Shown here one piece after another: positions 1 through 5,122 of a DNA stretch of 8,254 nt (the first letter of the stretch is position 1; each line of letters opens with the position of its first letter). The stretch comes from Candidatus Saccharimonadota bacterium (lineage in GTDB: Bacteria; Patescibacteriota; Saccharimonadia; CAILAD01; BJGX01), in assembly GCA_013816445.1 (NCBI GenBank), contig JACDEK010000038.1, forward strand, positions 1 to 8,254. Reading direction: 5' to 3'. The notes below the pieces were generated by a model. It was not told where the DNA came from. It searched no databases and saw nothing but the letters and a program-made list of their open reading frames with translations. A program made the translations under genes and the position numbers.

Positions 1-54
1 AGTATAAGTTGTTCACACACCACATTTTAATTGTAAGGTTCTATAGGGATAAGT

Positions 55-63
55 TGTGAATAA
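55..63 (-). promoter_or_regulatory. DnaA box (TTATTCACA)
   Basis: Perfect match to TTATNCACA on the minus strand, in the proposed oriC. It is oriented opposite to the tandem pair at 94 and 106. Confidence 0.7.
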
Positions 64-93
64 AAACCTCACTACACACAGACAATTCACATT

Positions 94-102
94 TTATACA
101 CA
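94..102 (+). promoter_or_regulatory. DnaA box (TTATACACA)
   Basis: Perfect match to TTATNCACA, in tandem with the box at 106-114 and separated from it by 3 bp. Confidence 0.7.
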
Positions 103-105
103 TAC

Positions 106-114
106 TTATCCACA
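106..114 (+). promoter_or_regulatory. DnaA box (TTATCCACA)
   Basis: Identical to the high-affinity consensus TTATCCACA. It is the box closest to the dnaA stop codon and to the AT-rich tract at about 115-145. Confidence 0.75.
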
Positions 115-130
115 GCACATATATGGATAT

Positions 131-1624
131 TTATTTTGTAATATACTCCCGTAATTGGGCTACCTCATCAGCAAAATCTTTATCAGTCTTATATAAAGTC
201 TCTATTTTTTTTGTACCGTGCATAATTGTTGTATGGTCTTTACCACCAATATTACTGGCGATTTTTGGATAGCTTAAGCCCAAATCTTCGCGCATTAGAA
301 ACATGGCTATTTGACGAGGAACAACAATATCTCGGTCTCTCTTTGACCCAACAATATCTGCGAGAGTTATTTCATAATATTTAGCAGTTTTTTCTAAGAT
401 ACTCTGCGCGTTAAGACTTGGTTTTTTTACAATACTTCCACCGAGCACTTGCTGTACTACCTCTAAAGAGAGTTCAGTTTGATGAGCGCGACAATGCCCA
501 ATAACTTTTGTGAGTGCTCCTTCTAACTCTCTAATGTTATTTTCTACTGTACTGGCAATATATTCGGCTACTTCTTGCGTCAGAGCTATTTGCTGATTAG
601 CAGCTTTATTAAGAAGAATAGCAATACGAGTCTCTAGATCAGGTGGGGCAATATCTGCTACCATACCCCATTCAAAACGTGAGCGTAGACGTTCTTCTAG
701 GGTAGGTATGTCTTTAGGTGGGCGGTCAGAGCAGAGTACAATCTGCTTAGAGTTTTGGTGAAGGGTATTAAAAGTATGAAAAAACTCCTCTTGAGTCTTC
801 TCTTTACCAGCGATAAATTGCATATCATCTACAAACAACACATCAACTTCACGATATTTATTGGTAAAATTATTGCCTTTTCTAATAGCATTCACATACT
901 CATTAATAAATTCTTCACTGGTTATATATAATGAAGAGCTATCTGGATTAGTCTTCTGGATAGCATTATAAATAGCCCACATAAGGTGTGTTTTACCGAC
1001 TCCAGCTGGGCCATATAAGAATAGTGGGTTATATCCAGTTCCGGGTTTTTCAACTACCAATTGAGCCGCCGAAAAAGCCAAACGGTTACTCGAACCAACA
1101 ATAAATGAATCAAAAGTATAGTGTGCTTGTATGCCTGTTTGTTTGACTGGCTGTATAGATGACTGAGAGCTGATTTTAGACATCTCACTAGGTTTACTTG
1201 GCTTGGTATTAAAACCAGATTCTTTTTTTTGACTTAGTTGAGTTGATTGACTAGTTTGACTACTTATATTACTCTGGGGTGTTTTTTCTTCTGAAGTAAA
1301 AATATCATCAACAGATTGAGTAGCTTTGGCGGGTTTTTTTACAACAAAGACAATTTTTGTAATCTGTGGATTAGTACTATGTAAGGCATCAAAAATATCA
1401 TCACTAAACTTCTTTTCTACATAGTCTTTTGACATAATATTTGGTGTATAAAGAGTAGCGGTAGGGGGAGTAATATCATACAGACTCAGGGTTTTTATCC
1501 AGGTACGAAAATTAGCGCTAGATACGGATAACTCCAGCTGACCAAGTGCCGCTTGCCACGTTTTTTGTACAATACTACTCACTATATTACTCACCCCTTC
1601 TTTGTTATCTATATTACGCGTCAT
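131..1624 (-). CDS. dnaA: Chromosomal replication initiator protein DnaA
   Basis: DnaA binds DnaA boxes at oriC and, in its ATP form, melts the origin and recruits the helicase. The 497-residue product shows all four domains. Domain I is N-terminal, with W-containing helices at about 22-90. Domain II is a linker rich in Ser, Gln, Thr and Lys at about 105-165. Domain III is AAA+, with Walker A GPAGVGKTH at 205-213, Walker B LFVDDMQF at 263-270 and an arginine-rich RLRSRF stretch near 312. Domain IV is DNA-binding, with the DnaA signature KDHTTIMHG at 462-470. I chose the ATG at 1622-1624. A TTG at 1652-1654 in the same frame would extend the protein by 10 residues but lies upstream of the transcription start predicted from the -10 at 1656-1661. 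A GTG at 1592-1594 is a shorter alternative. The gene is divergent from rpmH, the classical arrangement, and ends in TAA. Identity is certain; the exact start is less so. Confidence 0.98.
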   Translation of the reverse strand: MTRNIDNKEGVSNIVSSIVQKTWQAALGQLELSVSSANFRTWIKTLSLYDITPPTATLYTPNIMSKDYVEKKFSDDIFDALHSTNPQITKIVFVVKKPAKATQSVDDIFTSEEKTPQSNISSQTSQSTQLSQKKESGFNTKPSKPSEMSKISSQSSIQPVKQTGIQAHYTFDSFIVGSSNRLAFSAAQLVVEKPGTGYNPLFLYGPAGVGKTHLMWAIYNAIQKTNPDSSSLYITSEEFINEYVNAIRKGNNFTNKYREVDVLFVDDMQFIAGKEKTQEEFFHTFNTLHQNSKQIVLCSDRPPKDIPTLEERLRSRFEWGMVADIAPPDLETRIAILLNKAANQQIALTQEVAEYIASTVENNIRELEGALTKVIGHCRAHQTELSLEVVQQVLGGSIVKKPSLNAQSILEKTAKYYEITLADIVGSKRDRDIVVPRQIAMFLMREDLGLSYPKIASNIGGKDHTTIMHGTKKIETLYKTDKDFADEVAQLREYITK

Positions 1625-1629
1625 AAAAG

Positions 1630-1638
1630 TTTTCCACA
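1630..1638 (+). promoter_or_regulatory. Near-consensus DnaA box in the dnaA leader
   Basis: TTTTCCACA differs from TTATCCACA at one position. It lies between the proposed dnaA transcription start and the ATG at 1624. Together with the box at 1677-1685 it could mediate DnaA autorepression or form the upstream half of a bipartite origin. Confidence 0.5.
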
Positions 1639-1655
1639 ACCGAACACAATACAAA

Positions 1656-1684
1656 AGTATAAGCTAGATAAGGTATTGTGGATA
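1656..1684 (-). promoter_or_regulatory. Putative dnaA promoter
   Basis: On the minus strand a -10 element TATACT lies at 1656-1661. The hexamer 17 bp upstream, at 1679-1684, reads TATCCA and is a poor -35. Transcription would start near 1649, giving a leader of about 25 nt before the ATG at 1624. The -35 position falls inside the perfect DnaA box at 1677-1685, so DnaA binding should block RNA polymerase. The -10 is convincing and the -35 is weak. Confidence 0.5.
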
Positions 1685-1685
1685 A
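1677..1685 (-). promoter_or_regulatory. DnaA box overlapping the dnaA -35 region
   Basis: TTATCCACA on the minus strand is a perfect consensus box. It overlaps the -35 position of the dnaA promoter and lies about 15 bp upstream of the rpmH -35 element, so it may influence both divergent transcripts. Confidence 0.7.
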
Positions 1686-1699
1686 AATAGGTGGATATA

Positions 1700-1728
1700 T
1701 TGACTTTCTAATAAATCTATCTTAAAAT
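1700..1728 (+). promoter_or_regulatory. Promoter of the rpmH-mnmE operon
   Basis: The -35 element TTGACT (1700-1705) and the -10 element TAAAAT (1723-1728) are separated by exactly 17 bp, close to the sigma-70/A consensus. The expected start is near 1735, only about 4 nt before the rpmH ATG at 1739, so the mRNA would be almost leaderless. No Shine-Dalgarno sequence is visible ahead of rpmH, which fits. Confidence 0.75.
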
Positions 1729-1738
1729 ACAATGATCT

Positions 1739-1876
1739 ATGAGTAAAAAAACTTTCCAACCAAAAAAACGTCGTCGCCAAAGAGTACATGGCTTTCTTTC
1801 AAGAATGTCTACCAAAGCTGGTCGTAACGTCATCAAACGCCGCATGCGAAAAGGGCGCAGTAAGGTTACTGCTTAA
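1739..1876 (+). CDS. rpmH: 50S ribosomal protein L34
   Basis: This 45-residue, highly basic protein belongs to the large ribosomal subunit. The start MSKKTFQPKKRRRQRVHGF aligns with the family pattern KRTFQPxxxKRxRxHGF. The C-terminal half carries the expected MSTKAGRNVIKRRMRKGR segment (residues 23-40), matching the MxTKxGRxVLxRRRxKGR pattern. The length is normal for L34. The gene starts with ATG, ends with TAA and lies 3 bp upstream of rnpA, the conserved rpmH-rnpA pairing. It is the first gene of the plus-strand operon and probably has a very short or absent 5' leader. Confidence 0.97.
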   Translation: MSKKTFQPKKRRRQRVHGFLSRMSTKAGRNVIKRRMRKGRSKVTA

Positions 1877-1879
1877 GAA

Positions 1880-2221
1880 ATGATCGCGAGTGGTTTTCGC
1901 CTGCGTAAGGCCACTGATTTTAGTCGAACATATAAGTATGGTACGAGCTATAATCACCAGAGTTTTTATATAAAGGCTTTACAATCAAAAGTGAGCAAAA
2001 CTCGTTTGGCTGTTGTGGTACCTAAGAAAGTTTCTAAAAAAGCCGTCGTGCGTAATCGTGCTCGCAGACGGGTGTATGAAATTTGTCGCCTTAATTGGAA
2101 ACAATTTCAGCCTGGGTATACTATAATTATTACAGCTAAGACAGATCTTAGTGAGGTGCCCACGCAAGAGTTAGAAACTAACATAGTACGAGGCTTAAAA
2201 AATTTGAAGGTAATAGTATGA
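1880..2221 (+). CDS. rnpA: Ribonuclease P protein component
   Basis: RnpA binds the RNase P RNA and helps it remove 5' leaders from pre-tRNAs. The 113-residue basic protein begins with the usual FRLRKATDFSRTYKYG segment (residues 6-21). It carries the family RNR signature in KKVSKKAVVRNRARRRVYE (residues 49-67), which contacts RNA. The length is typical. It starts 3 bp after rpmH with no evident Shine-Dalgarno motif nearby (an AAGG lies 14 nt away), so translation is probably coupled to rpmH. Its TGA stop overlaps the yidD start as ATGA. Because translation ends at TGA here, a TGA-as-glycine code is unlikely. The RNase P RNA gene is not in the window. Confidence 0.96.
   Translation: MIASGFRLRKATDFSRTYKYGTSYNHQSFYIKALQSKVSKTRLAVVVPKKVSKKAVVRNRARRRVYEICRLNWKQFQPGYTIIITAKTDLSEVPTQELETNIVRGLKNLKVIV
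2206..2210 (+). promoter_or_regulatory. Shine-Dalgarno-like motif for yidD
   Basis: GAAGG lies 7 nt upstream of the yidD ATG, within the last codons of rnpA. It supports the start at 2218 and suggests direct initiation in addition to coupling through the ATGA overlap. Confidence 0.5.
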
Positions 2222-2466
2222 AAAATATATTAGTTGTTAGTATAAATGCGTATCAAAAAACACTTTCACCAGACCATGGTATTTTGAAAGCACGCTACCC
2301 CTATGGTTTTTGTCGTCACTACCCAAGTTGTAGTGAATATACTAAGCTAGCTATTCAAGAAAATGGTTCACTCAAAGGTACACTTCTAGGTGTAAAGCAC
2401 GTTGCTCGTTGTAACCCCTTTGTTCAACCATCAGTTGATCTAAGTTATAAGAAAGGTACAAATTAA
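2218..2466 (+). CDS. yidD: Membrane protein insertion efficiency factor YidD
   Basis: YidD is a small membrane-associated protein that assists YidC-dependent insertion of inner-membrane proteins. The 82-residue product has the family core: AYQKTLSPDHG at 11-21, CRHYPSCSEY at 32-41 and a third conserved cysteine in ARCNPF (C65). C32, C38 and C65 are the conserved cysteines. Compared with the common form (SP, a few residues, then CRFxPTCS), about ten extra residues (KARYPYGF region) separate the SP motif from C32. The gene overlaps rnpA by 4 bp and yidC by 1 bp (TAATG), in the conserved rnpA-yidD-yidC order. Confidence 0.95.
   Translation: MKNILVVSINAYQKTLSPDHGILKARYPYGFCRHYPSCSEYTKLAIQENGSLKGTLLGVKHVARCNPFVQPSVDLSYKKGTN
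2452..2456 (+). promoter_or_regulatory. Shine-Dalgarno-like motif for yidC
   Basis: AAAGG lies 9 nt upstream of the yidC ATG, within the yidD 3' end. It supports the start at 2466. Confidence 0.4.
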
Positions 2467-3296
2467 TGGAATCAATTATTCATTTACTAACAGTCGTTTT
2501 TGTTCAACCCCTTCTAAACCTCTTATTTCTTATATATGGGGTTATTCCGGGTCATAGCTTTGGTATAGCAGTTATTATTCTGACAGCAATTATTCGGTTT
2601 GCTCTGTGGCCACTCACAGCCAAACAACTACACGGGCAAAAGAAAATGCAAGAACTTGCCCCAGATATAGCAAAAGTAAAACAACAATCTAAGGGTGATA
2701 AACAAAAAGAATCACAGATGCTTATGGAGCTCTACAAAGAAAAAGAAATTAGCCCATTTTCTGCTTGTCTACCTGCTCTATTACAGTTTCCGTTTCTTAT
2801 AGCTCTATACTTTGTATTTCAAAAGAGTACTCATGATGTACAAGCCTTGAGTGGCTTACTTTATGCTCCTATTAAGAGTTTGCCGTTTATTCAGTCAATT
2901 ATTCAAAACCCCAGTAGTTTTACTCCAAGCTTGTTTGGCTGGATCAATATGGCCACCCCAAGTATTCCCCTAGCACTATTTGCAGGTATTACTCAATATA
3001 TTCAAGTAAAAATGCTAGCACCAAAGAAAGTGCCTGGTTCAAAAGACCCTCAAGCCCAAGCTACTCAGATGATGAATTATACTTTCCCTCTTCTAACAGT
3101 ATTTATTGCGTGGCGCTTGCCAGCCGCCCTACCACTGTATTGGTCTGTAACTAACCTTATTTCAATAGGCCAGCAATATATTATTATGCGCGAAGAAGTA
3201 GAAGAGATGGAAGAAGTAAAAATTGTCAGTAAAAAAACTTCAACCAAAGCCCTTCCAAAAACCAAGAAGCAAAAAGCTAAGAAGAAAAAAGGTTAA
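2466..3296 (+). CDS. yidC: Membrane protein insertase YidC (Oxa1 family)
   Basis: YidC/Oxa1 proteins insert and fold membrane proteins, alone or with SecYEG. The 276-residue product is the short form without the large periplasmic domain of Gram-negative YidC. An N-terminal hydrophobic stretch (about 5-28) precedes a first core segment at about 31-50, which ends in AIIRFALWPLTAKQ with R44. This matches the conserved arginine of the hydrophilic groove. A charged cytoplasmic hairpin follows (54-96), then the conserved ISPFSACLPALLQFP segment (95-109) and further membrane segments at about 105-118, 158-180 and 205-240. The C-terminus (244-276) is acidic and then strongly lysine-rich, like tails reported to contact ribosomes. 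No lipobox cysteine is visible near the N-terminus, unlike SpoIIIJ-type homologues. The gene overlaps yidD by 1 bp and lies 3 bp before khpB. Confidence 0.96.
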   Translation: MESIIHLLTVVFVQPLLNLLFLIYGVIPGHSFGIAVIILTAIIRFALWPLTAKQLHGQKKMQELAPDIAKVKQQSKGDKQKESQMLMELYKEKEISPFSACLPALLQFPFLIALYFVFQKSTHDVQALSGLLYAPIKSLPFIQSIIQNPSSFTPSLFGWINMATPSIPLALFAGITQYIQVKMLAPKKVPGSKDPQAQATQMMNYTFPLLTVFIAWRLPAALPLYWSVTNLISIGQQYIIMREEVEEMEEVKIVSKKTSTKALPKTKKQKAKKKKG

Positions 3297-3299
3297 GCC

Positions 3300-3743
3300 A
3301 TGAGTGCGCTGAGTAACCCACAAGAAATCCTAGAAGATTTATTAGTGAAGCTTGGGTTTGATGCCACCTGTGAATATAGTAGTGAAAATAATACTATTGA
3401 GATTACTACCGAAGACCATGCAATATTAATTGGTAAAAGAGGAGAAAACCTTAGAGCCCTGCAATATATTTTTAATGTGCTGCGTAGACATGCCTTACCT
3501 GAGAGTGAATTTGTTGCTGTAGATATAGCTGGATACAAGAAAGAACGACTCGAAAAAGTACAAAAGATTGCCGAAGAAGCTGTAGAAGAAGTTTTAGAAA
3601 CCGGACAACCCAAAACTCTGCCGTCAATGAATTCTTTTGAGCGCCGACAGGTACATATGGTTCTTGCAGAAAACCCTGATATTATTACTGAGAGTATTGG
3701 CCAAGAGCCACATCGAACAATTGTTATTAAAAAACGCGACTAA
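3300..3743 (+). CDS. khpB: RNA-binding protein KhpB/Jag (KH and R3H domains)
   Basis: KhpB (Jag, EloR) is a cytoplasmic RNA-binding protein linked in Firmicutes to cell elongation and sRNA/mRNA binding, often as a partner of KhpA. The 147-residue product has a KH domain whose GxxG loop is GKRG at 45-48 in LIGKRGENLRALQYI. A helical segment (79-100) follows, then an R3H domain with the RxxxH motif at R115-H119 and a downstream IGQEPHRTIVI strand (133-143). The N-terminal Jag-N domain of the roughly 200-residue Bacillus protein is absent, so this is a short form. An AAAGG ends 7 nt before the ATG but sits in lysine codons of yidC. The gene overlaps mnmE by 1 bp. The yidC-jag-mnmE order is widely conserved. 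Confidence 0.94.
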   Translation: MSALSNPQEILEDLLVKLGFDATCEYSSENNTIEITTEDHAILIGKRGENLRALQYIFNVLRRHALPESEFVAVDIAGYKKERLEKVQKIAEEAVEEVLETGQPKTLPSMNSFERRQVHMVLAENPDIITESIGQEPHRTIVIKKRD

Positions 3744-5122
3744 TGAAACACTCCAAAAAAAATAGCTCTACTATTGTTGCTCAAGCTAGTGGCCCGGGAG
3801 AGTCAGCGATTAGTATTGTGCGCTTATCGGGCACAAATGCACTCAAGATATCTCAGCTTATCTGGCAGCCTGCTCGCTCGCAATCAGTAAAACCACGTGA
3901 GTTAACTCTTGGCTGGCTCATAGATGATGCAACTCGTCTTGACCAAGCAATGCGCGTGTATATGCCCGGCCCACATTCATATACTGGTGAAGACGTGGTA
4001 GAAATTCATCTGCATGGCGCCCCAATAATCACCCAGACCACTATAGAGCTGGCCCTCAAAGCCGGCGCTACAATGGCGAGACCAGGCGAGTTTACCGAGC
4101 GAGCCTACTTAGCGGGCAAGCTTGATCTTATTCAAGCTGAGGCAGTCGCTGAGCTTATTAGTAGCTCTAACACCACAATGATGCGGTTAGCCAGCAAACA
4201 ACTCGCAGGAGGCCTCTCTAATAGTATTAAAGATATTAAAAATACCTTACTAGGCCTTGCCGCTCACGAGGCTGCACTGCTAGATTTTTCTGAAGAAGAT
4301 ATTACTAATACTGATAGTTCAGCGCAATTAAAAACAATACACAGCCTTATAACACAGTCAAAAGACTTATTAAAGAATCATAGCAGTCTTGGTGTGGTGA
4401 GAAGTGGAGTATATGTAGCTTTGGTTGGTTTACCAAATGCTGGCAAAAGTACGTTATTAAATACTTTACTCGGTTTTGATCGTTCTATTGTTACCAGTAC
4501 GGCCGGTACCACCCGCGATACTATTACTGAGACTATTAATCTAGATGGCCTTTCATTACACTTAACTGATACTGCTGGATTGCGCCGTGCGACCGATGAT
4601 ATTGAGAGTATGGGTATTGAGCGCACCCAAGCTGAAATTCATAGTTCAGACTGTATACTTATTCTTATTGAACCCGGCCAAACTCAAGCTACAGTAGACT
4701 ACTTGCAGAGTAATAGCTTGCTAGAAAACTTAGATAATACAAATAGCTTGGTCGTCTATACAAAGTCAGATGTAGCGCAAGAAACACCTCATTCACCTGA
4801 CTTGAGCGCGCTACCATCACTCAGTATCTCGGCTCAATCTAATACAAATATCTCAGCCCTACGCAGTCAGTTGCAAGAGATTACAACTAAGCATAGCTCA
4901 ACAGAAAACCTCCAAGTTATTACCACCCGCCAAATAGAATTAATTACTGGGCTCAATAAGCAACTCACTATCACTGCCCAATTATTAGAAAATCATACTC
5001 CTTCGGATATTATTTTGGTTGAATATCAAAAAGCCTTACAGATATGTAATTATTTAACAGGCGAAGAAGTGACTCAAGAGATTATTAATGAGGTTTTCTC
5101 ACACTTTTGTATTGGTAAGTAG
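3743..5122 (+). CDS. mnmE: tRNA modification GTPase MnmE
   Basis: With MnmG, MnmE modifies the wobble uridine (U34) of certain tRNAs using a folate one-carbon donor and GTP hydrolysis. The 459-residue length is normal. The N-terminal folate-binding domain covers about 10-125, with GPHSYTGEDVVEIHLHG (76-92) and RPGEFTERAYLAGKLDL (113-129). The helical domain contains LDFSEED (180-186). The G domain shows G1 GLPNAGKST (229-237), G2 TTRD (256-259), G3 DTAGL (276-280) and G4 TKSD (340-343), where Asn of the usual NKxD is replaced by Thr. The C-terminus ends in FCIGK with the catalytic Cys456. Translation probably starts by reinitiation at the TAATG overlap with khpB; no Shine-Dalgarno motif is visible. 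The TAG stop directly abuts the stop codon of the convergent VanW gene. Confidence 0.98.
   Translation: MKHSKKNSSTIVAQASGPGESAISIVRLSGTNALKISQLIWQPARSQSVKPRELTLGWLIDDATRLDQAMRVYMPGPHSYTGEDVVEIHLHGAPIITQTTIELALKAGATMARPGEFTERAYLAGKLDLIQAEAVAELISSSNTTMMRLASKQLAGGLSNSIKDIKNTLLGLAAHEAALLDFSEEDITNTDSSAQLKTIHSLITQSKDLLKNHSSLGVVRSGVYVALVGLPNAGKSTLLNTLLGFDRSIVTSTAGTTRDTITETINLDGLSLHLTDTAGLRRATDDIESMGIERTQAEIHSSDCILILIEPGQTQATVDYLQSNSLLENLDNTNSLVVYTKSDVAQETPHSPDLSALPSLSISAQSNTNISALRSQLQEITTKHSSTENLQVITTRQIELITGLNKQLTITAQLLENHTPSDIILVEYQKALQICNYLTGEEVTQEIINEVFSHFCIGK

Larger units (their letters stand above)
1..130. other. oriC: Part of oriC: DnaA-box cluster downstream of dnaA
   Basis: This non-coding, AT-rich stretch follows the dnaA stop codon. 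It contains three perfect matches to the DnaA box TTATNCACA: TTATTCACA on the minus strand at 55-63, TTATACACA on the plus strand at 94-102 and TTATCCACA on the plus strand at 106-114. A one-mismatch box, TTGTTCACA, lies at 9-17. The boxes at 94 and 106 are in tandem, 12 bp apart start to start, next to an A/T-only-like stretch at about 115-145 that could serve as the unwinding element. In many bacteria oriC lies between dnaA and dnaN; dnaN would lie beyond the left edge, so the origin is probably cut by the window boundary. Box density and position are directly visible; the origin function is inference. Confidence 0.75.

Noticed and set aside
36..69. Possible terminator hairpin (AGGTT and AACCT arms) downstream of dnaA
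   Set aside because: The arms are only 5 bp with a loop of over 20 nt and no U-tract in the right place, and the interval is better explained by DnaA boxes.
1622..1654. Extended dnaA start at a TTG codon (1652-1654)
   Set aside because: The TTG lies upstream of the transcription start predicted from the TATACT element, and the added residues are not typical of DnaA N-termini. The ATG at 1622-1624 is preferred.
1985..2167. Minus-strand open frame inside rnpA
   Set aside because: It is a shadow of a certain gene, with no family resemblance and no promoter or ribosome-binding site.
2219..2221. Possible alternative code with TGA as glycine or tryptophan
   Set aside because: rnpA ends at TGA at its normal family length with yidD overlapping it, and all proteins read correctly with the standard bacterial code.
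3293..3613. Minus-strand 106-codon open frame opposite khpB
   Set aside because: It is antisense to a clear KH/R3H protein and its serine-rich translation shows no recognisable domain.
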